64,000 nucleotides of DNA, from positions 67,434 through 131,433 of the forward strand of contig VTPC01000006.1 of assembly GCA_011009095.1 (NCBI GenBank), in the 5' to 3' direction. Positions 21,621 through 33,619 of the stretch are shown here, one piece after another. The notes beneath the pieces are model-generated. The model was not told the DNA's origin. It was given only the letters and a program-made list of their open reading frames with translations, and did no database searches. Position 1 is the first letter of the stretch; each line of letters starts with the position of its first letter. Origin of the DNA: Ignelater luminosus. Its lineage: Eukaryota; Arthropoda; Insecta; Coleoptera; Elateridae. The translations under genes were made by a program, and so were the position numbers.

Positions 21621-24600
21621 TAGACAAAAAAATGTCAATACTGCAAGAACCTGAGACAAAAGAATAATATTAGTTGTCGTGAAAGTGATGTGAAACATTT
21701 TTAATAAATAGTCACGTTGATGTTTAAGGCATTATTCAAAATAGAGCAAATATGTGCAGAATCTCGTGCTACAGCTAGAAAGTGCAGAGTATTAGTGTAA
21801 ACATGCAATTAAATTTAAAACTCGGACACACACCGAAACAAACTAAAATGTTTGTCTACTCGACAGAAACGAATTCCAAATGAACGAATCTTCAAAAACG
21901 GAGCCATGGGGAAAAGTGCCAATCATTTGTTACTTATTGAGTAATCTAAAATCGATATCTTACAGTGACGACTTGAAGCTACCTATCTTGAGGTATGAGA
22001 GTTCATTCTCTTGGGTTAAGTACCTCTAGACCGACGATTTTGACCTTGTTTAGATCATCTATTGTAGCAGCTCAATACTTATAGCGACATGATTTACTAT
22101 TTTTAATCGAAATAGTACGAAGTAGTAGAAGGTGAAACTTTTGGAAAAGTTCTTTTGGATCAGAACTTTTGGTCATCCGTAAACGTGAAGACTGGTAAGA
22201 CTCGACATCTGTCTGTCAGAGTTTCGGTAGATACTACCTTTTTGGCAGTAGTTCTTTTGTTCATTGCTGACGATAAGTTTGTGGCCAGAGATTTCTGCCC
22301 ATACGGCCTCTTCGAATATCGGTCAGGATTGATCTCTGAAAAATTATCTAGAACAAAAGAAGAATAGCAACATATTAAAAAAACCGATGAGCTGATCTCT
22401 TGCAAAAAGTTAAACTAGAAGGGTGGCGCAAAGTTTCGCTGTAGATATAAATGATGATTAGAAATGTAAATGACTACACGACTTGTTGAATCTCATGAAC
22501 CGCCGTGTAAATATAGAGATGGGTAGGTGATTCAGGCAGTCCGCCAATAGTTTTGTAAAACTGTTGCTGTAGTTCAGGAGTAAATTCAATAGTTATCTGA
22601 AACAATGCAGTACCAAAGCGATTTTGACTAGTCCTGTGTTCTGTGTGATCATGGAATAAATTTGAATTAAGGTCTGGGTAAGAAAGATAATCGCCGAAAG
22701 CTTCGGCCCATAAAACGTTACTAGGCAATTATCAAGCGAGAGCTACGTAAGAAAAGAAAAAACCTAATAGTATACTATAAATCTGTTATACAAAACCTCA
22801 TGAAGGGCATACTATTTAAAAGTTTTGCAAATTTTACCAAAACAAATTACAATTACTGTTATCATATCCTAGGTTTTAAGATGTAACCGTTTTTTGTACT
22901 AGTACTGTTAATGGACTTAATAAGTAATAGTTTTTTTTTGTTTATCTGATCCATTCCTTAAAATTTATGGGCTAGGCTGCTACTTATGTGACGTAATTTA
23001 CCAGTAACAAATTTCTTCTTATTTAAAGCGAAATCGTATCAGACTGGGCATCGCATTGTCCTCAGATCACCTACTGCCTTATTCATGGTGGCCATTTTCA
23101 GAAAGATCGACTCTGTTTGCGAAGAATGTTTTGGTTTGGATGCACCTAGTGCTTTGTAAATGCACAACCTACTTAACGTTAGTCAGCACTGGATTTAGAG
23201 TTTTTCTACAGGAGACGATGATGCTATTAACTTTTTGTCAGCTTAGACGATTATTTAGCGGACGTTTTCGTCTGATTAGAACGAATTGCCTTTGAAGACT
23301 GCACTTACACAGTGAGAAAGAAAACCCCCTGTTCTTTGCTTGACGTATCATTGCTTTTATATTCGACTGCAACTGTGAGGAATACCTTTGGCGCCGACTA
23401 GAAGTCGGAGGTATCGGTTGCTGAGAAGCTGATCAATAGATATTGGCGAATTACCTCGCTTCCTTTAACCATGCAAGTGTTTTTCTAAATAAATTGCGTT
23501 GATGAAGGAAATATAAGAAGTGTTGGAACAGTACAGCCCACATAAAAGATCTTATATCAATATTGCGTATTGTTCTCGACATAGAACATGGGAAAGAATT
23601 AAAAAGAAACTATAGCTGTCGAGGATATTGGATAGTTTGATTTTGCTACGCAAAAGGTTACTTACTACCTTACTCAGAAATTTCAAAAAACAACAAAAAG
23701 GGATTTTATTAGGTAACATATACGTAAGTAGTGGTAATGGTGACAACATAAGATTCTTATAAAACTTAAATTCTTACCAAACAAGAACAACTAACTAGTA
23801 AAATGTACCAGAATTGCACATGTAAAGGTAAATCCTAATTGTATGTACTTTTGGTTTTCCAATTCGTAATACGAAAATGCTAAAATAAAAATCAATCATC
23901 TGTTTAAAGGAAATTTTTAGCTTTCCTAAAGTTTTAATTCTATAACCTAACTGAAAATTAAACGTTCATTTTTCAATATTTTACTTTCATTTATATTTTC
24001 AATTTAAATCGATTCATATTCTTATTAATCTCTGTTCGCCCATCTTTCTCCATGTATAAAACCCTCAATGATTCGAATTATATTTGCGTAGTGGATTCAT
24101 TTCCGTGTGAATACGATTTGTTCAAAAATCCAGAATAGATTCAAGGAAGAATATATATCCCAGGCGTGATATCGCATATTAAACGTGCGTTGAACGTGTG
24201 AATCTTTGTTGACTGCTAATATTCATACATATAATATGGAGTTTCGCGAAATTGCGAATTCGAAATAACTCATAATGGAATAACGCATCATAAATCTGCA
24301 CCCAATAAATTAATTAATTCAAACTCTTCTTTCCAGTAATATTTGTCTTATAAAAGAGAAAGCTTGCAGTTTCTCCGCGAACAATTAATTCAGGCGGCTG
24401 TAACGAGCACGCACGAATTCTATTTAATGTTTCTCTATAACTTTACCACCCTTAATTAAACAGGTGAGGAAAGTTAATTAAGCACCGAAGAGTAATTAAT
24501 CAAAATAACGAATGAAAGCCAATTCTGACTGCAAGTTATAACTCTGGGAGCAGGATAGAAAAAATGAAAAATTTGATCTATTATTGATAGCACGCGTTAC

Positions 24601-24777
24601 GATTTTGAATCAGTTACCTACATTCCCCCACCACTCCATCCCATTAATTCCGGATTGCGTTTCATAAATCATGCATTTCTGAACTGCCGATATAGCACAC
24701 AGCGTTAAATTTACAATGTCCACATCGGATTCACCCTTGTATTGAGACTGAGCAGCTAGGAACGCGTTGGAATAACA
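21621..24777. other. AT-rich stretch with one unrecognised open frame
   Basis: No known domain was recognised. The frame at 22474-22728 is listed separately. The other short frames (22155-22367 on the plus strand, 22160-22405 and 23552-23749 on the minus strand, 23056-23295 on the plus strand) show no motif. The expected right end of the Transib and the missing N-terminal half of the piggyBac should lie somewhere here, but I could not identify them. Confidence 0.4.
22474..22728 (-). CDS. Unrecognised 84-codon open frame, possible exon or relic
   Basis: The translation has balanced, protein-like composition with RFGTALFQITIEFTPELQQQ and FYKTIGGLPESPTHLYIY, unlike the Leu/Ile/Lys-rich noise of other short frames nearby. 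No signal peptide, membrane segment or Cys/His cluster is visible. I do not recognise the family. It could be an exon of a host gene, a piece of an unknown element, or chance. Nothing convincing continues it on either side. Confidence 0.25.
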   Translation of the reverse strand: MPSNVLWAEAFGDYLSYPDLNSNLFHDHTEHRTSQNRFGTALFQITIEFTPELQQQFYKTIGGLPESPTHLYIYTAVHEIQQVV

Positions 24778-26404
24778 ATGAGAAACTTTTATACGTCATT
24801 CTTTTTGAATAAATATAGAACATTTATGTTTTCCGACAAATTATTAGACAAACCGAGCGGGAATGATACTTTCAAGGCAACTGTTTCAAACTTTAACAAT
24901 ATGGAGATAAAAGAACTCTCTTCAGTTCAGAATATCAAACGTCGTTTTTTTTCTATTATGCAGAAAGTTTACTGTATAACACAAGCGCATCATCTTTTCA
25001 AATATAAAACTCCCACACCTTCCTGGAAAAGCATAAAGGAATTTTTCACTAGTTTTGGTTGAGGTAATTTACACCTTCTGCTACTAAGCTGCATAATCTC
25101 TTTTTCTTTCATAATCGTCGATTTCTAGACACTTGGTGAAAATATCTACAATACTATCGAAATGTGCGAACCAACTTTCGATGCATTAATGTTCTACCAT
25201 TATGTTACTATAGCATTATCTAGATTTGTTTACTTTCTTGTTTTCTTTTAGGCGATTCTGTTCGCGGAGAATATCGACATTGTATGTACTTCAGAATGTT
25301 TGCCAAGTCTGTTTCCCAGAGAATAAGAATATCTAACGTTCCCATTATGCAGGATTTGCTGTTGAATATGGTATCTGTTTAAAATAAAGTTTTTCTAAAA
25401 TCTGTATTATAGTGTAGTTAGGGCTATTATCTATAAATCTGAGGTCACAATTGTGACAAGTGCATTAATAAACATGAATTACTAATTAAAGTTAATTAAC
25501 GATTGAAAAACAGGATCTAAGAGTTTTTCCGAGCCTCTAATAGCTTACAAATTCACTAACGCATAGTGAAGTCCATTATTAAATTACTGAAATCACAACT
25601 AGCGTGAATAGTCTGTAGAAGTAATAAAAGTGTGTGATAAAAAGTTTTAGACGAAACTTCTCCCAATTATACACATGTCTAAACGTACAGATTCCGTGAG
25701 TCTAATTTCTCTAATTACTGTTGTTTCATATCCTACATTTTATACAATTCATTTTTTTAGATTCAGTACTAAATGGAATTAAAAACGGCCGCATTTATCA
25801 TTTCATCAGCCGCCGCACAGTAGTCTCGTTGACTTCGATTACTTTTTCTAACTTTTTCTTAAAATGTGTAACGTTATTGGCTTTCCCACGTGTCTTCAAA
25901 AGTTTATTTTTTATTTTTCTATTGACCTCAGGGCAAAATCTTGAGTTATTGTCATTCATTCATTTAATTGTGTTGCTTTCGAAATGAACTTTGGACAAAC
26001 CTGGCCAAAACAGAAACGATCGTTCCACAAACGGTTTAACTGACTTTCAGACACTCTTCTTTCTAAATAACTTAATACAGTCGTGGACAATGTCTCTTGC
26101 CTACTGTAAGTTAGTCTATATGTAATAGCGAGAGAAACACTAGCTCCATCTGTGATTATAAGTTTACCTACATAATACAAACTTGTGACACAAAAGAAAA
26201 TAATTTTATTGTTGGTTATAAAACACAGATATTCAACAGATTTATTACGTTATTTGCGCTACAATGACAATAAATAATTTATTTAATTAATGTATTATTA
26301 TTTTGTTATTTCCTTATGCTTTCCCGCAATATTTCTTTTATTGAATAACTAACCAGTAAACTTGGAATATCTAACTGTAAAAATAGCAAAGTAAACATTC
26401 TTAA
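24778..26404. other. AT-rich stretch, weak HTH-like trace
   Basis: The frame at 24778-25062 has no motif. On the minus strand near 25790-25960, FCPEVNRKIKNKLLKTRGK and KKKLEKVIEVNETTVRRLMK resemble the N-terminal HTH of some insect DDE transposases. A frame at 25956-26180 starts MYYVGKLIIT, similar to MYVGKLMIII in the piggyBac relic near 55920. These are weak hints of further decayed elements. Confidence 0.3.
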
Positions 26405-29014
26405 CACGTTCGCTACCAGGGGTCATTTTGAATTTCGACCACACAGACCAGATATATATTTTTTTTTCAAAGTGCCTGAAAATGATATTTTTAAGTATGT
26501 GTATAGTTAAAAAGTTCAAATATGATATTTTTGGTGATAATTTTTGACCGGCTCGTATATGAGAAACTGGTCTATTGTAGTATTTTTTTTAAATAGACCA
26601 CGTGGCTCATATAAGAGTCATAAATAAAATGTTGAATTTTAACTGCTAAATATTTATTGAACATTTTTTTCACAAAAACAAATACATGTAAAATATAAGT
26701 TATGCACTAGGATATACATGTTTGGTAACACAAAAAGTTTTAGACACTATTTTCATGGTAGTGTTTAAAGCATGGGTCAACACAAAGGCCAAGGGAATTA
26801 CCTTCTTTGTCTTTACAAATGTCACATACATAAAATGTCTGTGTTCTCGTTTTCTTTACAGAACAAATTCTACATCTTACCCGTTTTACAATTTTTTTTT
26901 GGATAATGGTTTCTACCTTCTACCCTGTTCTGCGGTATATTTTCATTCCATGATTTCAACAATTCCGATATTACCATATCTCGAAATTTCAAATAACTGA
27001 TCTTTTTTGGTTGAATTATATTATATATGTAAGTACTGTTCCATAAACAAATATCTGCCAAATGAAAAAATACTTTTAGGTACCAACGAATAGTCTTTCT
27101 GGGTGTTGTATAATAAGAAACCATTTGATCGCATCTATCGACTCCTGACATGAACTTGTTATAATCAATTATTGCAACTGGCTTCTTGTTTTCCACTCCT
27201 CTTTTATTCACACACTTGCCAAAACCAGATGAATGTGAAGTAGATATCATAAGAACGTCTCTTTTGTCCTTCCATTTTGTAACTAATACTTTTCCCTTTC
27301 TTCTAAAAATGGCCTCTCCTTTCTTCAGTTTAGCGTTGACCACAATTTTTGGGTTTCCTTTGCGAAATTTCCTTCGAAGAAATTCAGCTAGCTTTACACT
27401 ATTATAATAGTTATCTAAATATAGCGTTTGACCTTTGCCAAGATATCGTTCTGCTAGTAATGTTACAACTGAGTGAGCGTGCCCGATTTCATTGGTGACG
27501 GTTCCTTTTCCTGAGTAAATTAAAATCTCTAGTACAAATCCATCAGGGGTACAAAGCTCATAAAGCTTGATCCCATACTTGGCACTTTTGTCAGGTATAT
27601 ACTGGCGAAATATTAAATGCCCACGCCATAGTAGCAAAACCCTCATCCAAAGACAAATTTTTTCCTGGATAAAAAATGGAACGAATATTTTGTAAGATAT
27701 GCTCGAGAACTTGATCAATCTTATGTAAACAGGAAGTCATCTGTTTTGTAAAAACATAAACATCGCAAAATAGTTTCAAACCGGTTTCTTGGCATGTTTT
27801 TGCCTAAAACTGGATGGTGATAGATAGAGTTTTTGCTGCAATATTGGCATCGATATATTGCCCATTATAAAACATTAATCCAAGAAAACGACGAATTTCA
27901 TCAGGATTGGTTTCTTTCCAGTTTTTCATAGCTGAATGCCTTGATACATTTTTATCCCTGAGAAATTGTGCGCGAAGATTAACCCAGTTAGAAATCTTGG
28001 CAAATAGTGGACCATCAAAGAGAATTTCAAACAATTCCTTGGGCGTGGTTGTAACTGGTATATTAATTTTCAGTCCCTCTTACTCCACGAAGTCGAAAAG
28101 TGTTGGCTCACAATCGATATCAATCCACTCATCTTCACTTTCGCCCAGCCTAATATCTTTTTCTTGGCGTTCGTTTTGGATAGAGTCAGTCTGTTCTCCA
28201 CCGGACAGAATCTCCGGCTTTTGACAAATACCCGTTTCATTTTTGTCTGACACTACCTCTTGATCACTTGAATCTGATTCTGACGAAGCTGACGTTGGTT
28301 GGTAACTGCTGCCTGAATCCGAAAACATCTCTGGAATTCCTTCAGAACTATCCGATTCCGATTCCGATTCCCCCATCATGATCCGATCAACCTCCTCTTG
28401 TAGTTCCTTAGGTGTCAAGCGACGAGCCATTTTTTCAAAGATCCAAAACGTGTTATGAATAATTTCCTGTAACATATTTTTTATTTGGTTATTTTTTTAC
28501 CTTCTGAAGTTCACTTTTCACATGCAGTACCACTTATACAACACAGGAGACACATTTAGAATTTTTGAAATAAAACAATACTTGTTATTATTCAATGTAA
28601 TAAATTTTATCCTAACCCTACTTTTTGTAAAAATAAATAAAGTTGATCAAATTAATCAAACTATCGCACAATTGACTATTACTATTGCAAGAAACTATTG
28701 AAATACACATGATAATAACAACAAAATAAAAAATTACTTACCAGAATTGCAAAAATACACCATTCAGACGGGACACTAACGCACGTGTTTCACAGTAAAT
28801 AAACCAATAAAATAATAAGCTAGACAGAGACCATCCGGCTACCATATGAGCCGATGCCTTATATAGACCGTGTGCGAAGATGAAATCGCTATCATAGACC
28901 GTGTGTTTTTAAACTTACATTTAGTTTAGTAGTGTAGTAGGACTCATATATGAGCCGGCGGTCCATTTTAAAAATTAGCATGGCTCATATATGAGCCGCT
29001 TGGTAGCGAATGTG
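26405..29014 (-). mobile_element. Complete-length piggyBac element with TTAA flanks, broken ORF
   Basis: TTAA lies at 26401-26404 and 29015-29018. The left end is CACGTTCGCTACCA and the right end in reverse complement is CACATTCGCTACCA, 14 bp with one mismatch. The 2610-bp span suits piggyBac. Near both ends, just inside, palindromic GGCTCATATATGAGCC-like motifs recur (26555, 26602, 28843, 28948, 28982) along with ATAGACCGTGTG-like motifs (28863, 28896). These are probably subterminal binding repeats. Confidence 0.92.
26740..28430 (-). pseudogene. piggyBac transposase, lightly broken
   Basis: The ATG at 28428-28430 begins MARRLTPKELQEEVDRIMM, chosen over an in-frame ATG 15 codons upstream because it heads the conserved-looking acidic N-terminus. 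A Ser/Asp/Glu-rich region follows, then FEILFDGPLFAKISNWVN and NPDEIRRFLGLMFYNGQY (27804-28034), the first Asp in KNLSLDEGFATMAW (about 27625-27670), the second in QTLYLDNYYNS (about 27405-27440) and the third in MSGVDRCDQMVSYY (about 27110-27150). After a frame change near 26885 the Cys-rich tail reads VRCRICSVKK, FYVCDICKDK and CVDPCFKHYHEN, ending at 26740. I count two in-frame stops and two frame changes. All three catalytic Asp positions survive. Confidence 0.9.
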
Positions 29015-29018
29015 TTAA

Positions 29019-29500
29019 ACAAGTGGTTTCTCAAAATATAAATAGAACTATTCAAGATTCTCAAAACTATTTCTTTATAGATGACTAGACATTTTGAAGC
29101 GTTTTTTTGAATTAAATTTTTCTTCGTTAAAGTTTCCCTTGACGCTGACGAAATTGAACTTCGAGTTTTGTTGTGCCCTTTTATTCTTAGCAGTTCATCG
29201 TGTCTACAAGATACCAACACATTCAAACTTGCTAAAATATTTGCAACGGCATGTGTTGGGATTTTTACTAGCAATATCTATTCTGAGCAGCGCAAACCAT
29301 TCTGTTTGTGTATAGATTATATAAAAAATGGTACCTTTCACCTTTTGAGCACAGCTGCACCATCTTGTATATTCTTTTGTTCTTAATGCAGTACGTAAGA
29401 TTTTGCTATTGCTATTGCTATTGAATACGTATACTTAGTCTTGCCATAATTTCTGTCCCTAATACACAAACGCCTATTTTTTAAAATTAAAAAAAAAATA
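29019..29500. other. Spacer between piggyBac and Tc1
   Basis: Two overlapping short frames without motifs lie here. A short GCTATT microsatellite (three to four units) lies near 29403-29422. Confidence 0.5.
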
Positions 29501-30960
29501 CACTCGGCGGCAAAATTAACGCAAATTGGCAAATTTTGAATAATTTTTTAACAATTATAAAATATGATGGCACGACACGACTTATGAATATACAGGCACA
29601 TGAAGCACTTAATAAATTAATTTTGGTTAAGTTGACACTGTTTTTATTTTTATATTGTTAATTGTCTTTAAACATGAACTTTTGAATTTGAAGAATATAA
29701 ATGAAAGCATTAAACGCAATAAAACGGTAATTAGTATCTGGTGTAACCATCTCATGCGCGTATAACTGCTTGAAGTCACCCTGGCATACTCCCAATTACG
29801 AGATTTGGGTCGACATTTTTCCATTCTTGGAGAGCCTCCAGAAGATGATATATGGTATGTATTCCGGTCTTCTATTCTGCAGTTTGTTTTCCATATAATC
29901 TCATAGAAGCTCTATGGAATTTAAGTCTGGACTGCACGCTGGTCAGACAAGACAGCGGATATCAACCTCATCAAGAAAGTTACTAACGATAACGGCTGCG
30001 TGGGGACCCGCATTATCCTGCATTAAAAAGAAATTCTTGCCGATTCCTGCTGCAAATGGCACTACTTGGTCTTAAAAAATGTCTTCAATGTATCTGTGAG
30101 CATTAAGAGCAGGCCTATCAAGGGAGATAAGTTCTGTACAGTCATTTAGGGAGATACCGCCCTATATCATCACAATCCGCGAAACGTTCACTTGGTGTCT
30201 CCACTCTCTGGCGACCATCTGAATCTTGTATACTAAACCGGGATTTATCAGTAAAAAGTACTCTCTGCCAATCATCAATTCGCCAATTCGCATGACGACG
30301 TCAAAAAGCTAGCCGAGCTATTCGATGACGTGGCAACAGAATAGCAGGGCGTCGGGCATGAAGATTGACTTCTCTCAACCTTCTTCGAACTGTTCTTTTG
30401 CTAACTTGTATACCACGAGTTGTATCAAGCATGCCCTGGAGTTTTATTACAGTCAGAGTGCTATCACGTAGGGAATTTAATGTTAAAAATCGATCATCTA
30501 TCGCCGAAGTTGCTCGTTTCTTTCCTTGCCCTGGCTTCCTTCTACACATTGCCAGTCTCCCAAGAATTTCTAGAAAGTTGGTCATAGTCGACTGATTTAC
30601 TCCAAGATTTGCTACATATTGTTGACTTCTTCCTTCTTGAAGCAATATCGCGACTCTTATAGCATTATCACGATTTAAAGGTGCCACAATAAAGAAAATG
30701 TTTTAAACAACAATAAAAACAACAGAAAAACTGAAATGGAACGAAACACAAACGAAATAACAAGTTTTAACACATAAACTTAAATTGTAACAATTACACT
30801 TTTTCATCAACAAAATTAAACTGACATAAGAAATATTGAAGTACACTGCTTAGATTTTATTTTATGATTGAAATACTAAAATTTGTTTTTTGTAAATAAT
30901 TCCTTTGTTCAAACAAAAATTACAATTTTGTAAATTATGCGTTAATTTTGCTGCTGAGTG
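29501..30960 (-). mobile_element. Tc1 element with inverted ends and TA flanks
   Basis: The left end is CACTCGGCGGCAAAATTAAC. The right end in reverse complement is CACTCAGCAGCAAAATTAAC. The match continues to GCA, giving 23 bp with two mismatches. TA flanks lie at 29499-29500 and 30961-30962. The length is 1460 bp. It carries one broken transposase on the minus strand. Confidence 0.92.
29725..30687 (-). pseudogene. Tc1 transposase, broken
   Basis: The first 128 codons are open (30301-30687): MAPLNRDNAIRVAILLQEGR, two HTH units and ISKRT/VSKRTVRRRLREVNLHA-type sequence. Just after the stop comes the first Asp region VLFTDKSRFSIQDSDG (about 30210-30250), where the usual TDES is TDKS. In other frames follow FFLMQDNAGPHAAVIVSNF (about 29980-30040, second Asp) and a CSPDLNSIELL block (about 29900-29935, Glu), then EWKNVDPNLVIG and a C-terminal GYTRY. 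Several frame changes and stops occur in the second half. Confidence 0.85.
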
Positions 30961-32292
30961 TATATACAGAAAACAAATGATATTTATGTAATACATGTCA
31001 AAGATCATAAAAAAATATAAAACTACTCAAAACGTCTATGCTTTGCTTTCACACACTTCTTTCATCGGACTGGCCACTCGTCTATTGCCGTAGGCACTGG
31101 TTGCATCACAATCGAAGTAGCTGTTTTCACCAAATCAGCCTTTAACGACTTGATATTTCGATGAGGTTTAGAGCAGGGCTTCTCCTTCAAAACAGTTCAC
31201 AAGTGGTAGTCCAAGAGATTGAGATCCGGGTTTTCGAATTTCGGTAAATTAATTTCTAACCAGCGTTGTTTCGATCTTGCTTTGTGTGCGGGCGCTGAAT
31301 TTTGTTGGACTATTTAGTGCTTACCTGCAAATAAGATATCGCTTAATGGCTTTACCACCTTCTCCAAAATGTCGCCCTGGTCGTTTCACAAAATACAACT
31401 TTACCTGAAATAACACCCCATATCATTACTATGCAATCAACATTAAATTCCTCTCCTCATCTCCGTTTAATACATTGTTCCTTTTCAGCTAAGATTCAAA
31501 CCATGCTTTCATCAGAAAAGCAAACCTGATAAATTCAAAGTAATAACCTCGGGTAGAATTTAATACTGTTAGTACAAAATGAATAAATGAAGCTTAGAGA
31601 TGTTATTTGCTTTTGCCCAATCTTGCTCTGATCAATTTCAGTATTATTTTGCCCACAATAAACGCTTTTTCTTCATAATGATTGTTAATTCAGGCTTGGG
31701 TAGAGGACGGCAACTTTAAAACCCAAACTCCTTTTATAGCCTGCAAACATTTTTCGCACATACAGTGTGTCTCTGGCTCGACTCCGGAATAGGTTTAACT
31801 AGTCAAAAACTTCATCGTACGAAAAAACTGCATTCTTGCTTGTTTAAAAATTAACGTCTACCGAGTTAAATGCTTATTTTTAACACTGTTACGTGTAGAA
31901 TTTCAAAAAACTATTCATAGTTTATAAAATAAGAGCAGTTTATTCTTGGGCTCCTTTTAAGTTTTTGACTCGTTACACTTATTCCGGAGTCGAGCCAGGG
32001 ACACACTGTACATCAATTCCAGCTTCTTGCCTCATTGTCTGTTTCCCTGGTGCTTTTGTATTTACTCTTAAGTACAAGTCTGCTTGTTTTGTCGCTCAGA
32101 TGACTTCCTAACAACATTGCCACTATTGGAAGCATTTGCTGTATCATGACCCAGCTGTTTTTTAATTCTACCAACACTCTGACGAGAGACTTGTATAATG
32201 GTAGCAATCTCGCATGGTTTTAAACTCGTTTTCTTCAAAGGAGCTTCAGTGTCTTTAACTTTAGTTGCATTTAGATCTGCCTTTTCTCCCAT
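30961..32292 (-). pseudogene. maT-like Tc1/mariner transposase relic, split by a MITE
   Basis: The N-terminal part at 32013-32292 reads KPCEIATIIQVSRQSVGRIK, a HTH. Beyond the MITE come VRKMFAGYKRSLGFKVAVLY (about 31660-31750), QVCFSDESMV (31499-31530, first Asp), QQNSAPAHKARSKQRWLE (about 31250-31305, second Asp changed to Asn), NPDLNLLDYHL (about 31195-31230, third Asp kept), KPHRNIKSLKADLVKTA, and PTAIDEWPVR..KKCVKAKH (about 31045-31100). The C-terminal phrases match a maT-type (DD37D) transposase as I remember it. Many stops and frame changes are present, and no element ends were found. Confidence 0.7.
31763..32008. mobile_element. 246-bp MITE with long inverted ends
   Basis: The left arm begins CAGTGTGTCTCTGGCTCGAC. 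The right arm in reverse complement begins CAGTGTGTCCCTGGCTCGAC. The match runs about 50 bp to AGTCAAAAACTT with only a few differences. TA lies on both sides (31761-31762 and 32009-32010). It has no coding capacity. The CAGTG start and TA target suggest that a Tc1/mariner transposase mobilised it. It sits inside the decayed transposase at 30961-32292, so it inserted later than that element. Confidence 0.92.
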
Positions 32293-33008
32293 AACCTAAA
32301 TTAAACAAAATAACTTTTTTTTTCAATGTTAACGCTGATATAAACTAAATTCAGCTTAAATAGTAGGAATAGCAGCAACAACTTAAAAAATTTAGAACGT
32401 GTAATATATGAACTGCCTATACAGTGCATTTTTTTTATCACTGGCCATAGGGATTCCGATGTTAAAATATCTACCCCATGTTAACTTTTGTTAGGATGAA
32501 GGTTTAGACTTGAGATTTGTAAACAATGTAATTTGAAACTTCTTCTGTCAATTATTTCAAAATTAATATTGTAAAATAAAAAATAGTGCTTCAAAACATT
32601 AAAATGTTTATGGATTTGTTTTGTTAGCATTATTTAGGTGCCTATGGAAAATTTGACATTATCATGACAGATGCACAGATGAATGGAGTATTATTTTCAT
32701 TTATTTGATATTTTGTTATTTAAAAAAAGACATTTTAAAAATAGGACACATTTTTATAAAATTCAAAACCACAATTATCCGACAGCAACAAAATAACAAC
32801 ACAAAAAAAATGAAACTATCAATTATTACAAAAACAACACAAAACAGAACACAATTCACCATTAAACTACAGTCTGTGTTTAAAGTGCTGACCAAAAACC
32901 GCCAAGCAGTGACTTAGTGTCGCACTGTTATATAATTGGTTCTTGTAATTCTTCGGCGTTCACAGGATTCGGTCTGTTGAGATCAAAAACCTTCTGACCA
33001 ATGAATCC
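32293..33008. other. AT-rich stretch, nothing recognised
   Basis: A Lys/Thr/Gln-rich 70-codon frame at 32705-32917 is low complexity. TACAGTGCATTTTTTTTATC at 32420 looks like it could be a decayed Tc1-type end, without a partner. Confidence 0.35.
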
Positions 33009-33560
33009 CTATAAAGAGAAGTTCGGAGGGGTGAGGTCAGGACTTCCGGCAGACCATCTGTAGGGTCCGTTTCTTCCTATCCAATTTTCTGGAAATGCAT
33101 TATTTAGGAATTCAACAAGTGCCTTTGCTGTATGTGGAGGAGCCCCATCGTGTTGAAAGATGATTTGATTATTGCCTCTTTGCTCAGCTATTGCCGGACC
33201 AATCGCCATAATTAGCATGTCTAAATATGTTTCAGCGTTGAGACAACCGTTAATAAGAAAATGCCCTATTATTTGATTACCCAACATTCCCAACCAAATA
33301 TTTACTTTACTACGCCACTGAGAATGTGTCTCGAGACCAAATTCGACAGTTTTGCTTATTTACACGCCCTTGCTGTTAAATGTACTTTCGTCAGAAAACA
33401 TAATAGAATTTAAAATATTATTACGTTCATTAATTCGATTAATCCAAAATTCATAAAACTCCATTCTTGGAAAAAAATCCGTTGGCAATAATTTATGAAC
33501 GTTTTCCACCTTGTAAGACTTGTGCTTTTCACTTTTTAACGCCTTAAAACAAGCTGACAA
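33009..33560 (-). pseudogene. DD41D-type Tc1/mariner transposase relic
   Basis: The upstream frame (33360-33560) reads KVENVHKLLPTDFFPRMEF and NSIMFSDESTFNSKG, the first Asp region. The downstream frame (33009-33293) reads MGMLGNQIIGHFLINGCLN, IIFQHDGAPPHTAKALVEFL (second Asp), ENWIGRNGPYRW and AGSPDLTPPNFSL. The third acidic position, 41 residues after the second, is Asn instead of Asp. It belongs to the same family as the longer copy at 46560-47388. The C-terminal third is missing. Confidence 0.75.
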
Positions 33561-33619
33561 GCTTGTCGAGACGTTCTAGAAAATCCTAGGGTGTTACCTA
33601 ATTTGTATGATGTTTGAAA

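Noticed and set aside
23056-23295. 79-codon plus-strand frame near the Transib relic
   Set aside because: I tested it and its antisense as the missing piggyBac or Transib N-terminus, but neither gave a convincing motif.
24778-25062. 94-codon plus-strand frame
   Set aside because: Lys/Phe/Ser-rich with no domain, in an AT-rich stretch; probably chance.
27186-27407. Plus-strand frames inside 26740-28430
   Set aside because: Antisense shadows of the piggyBac transposase.
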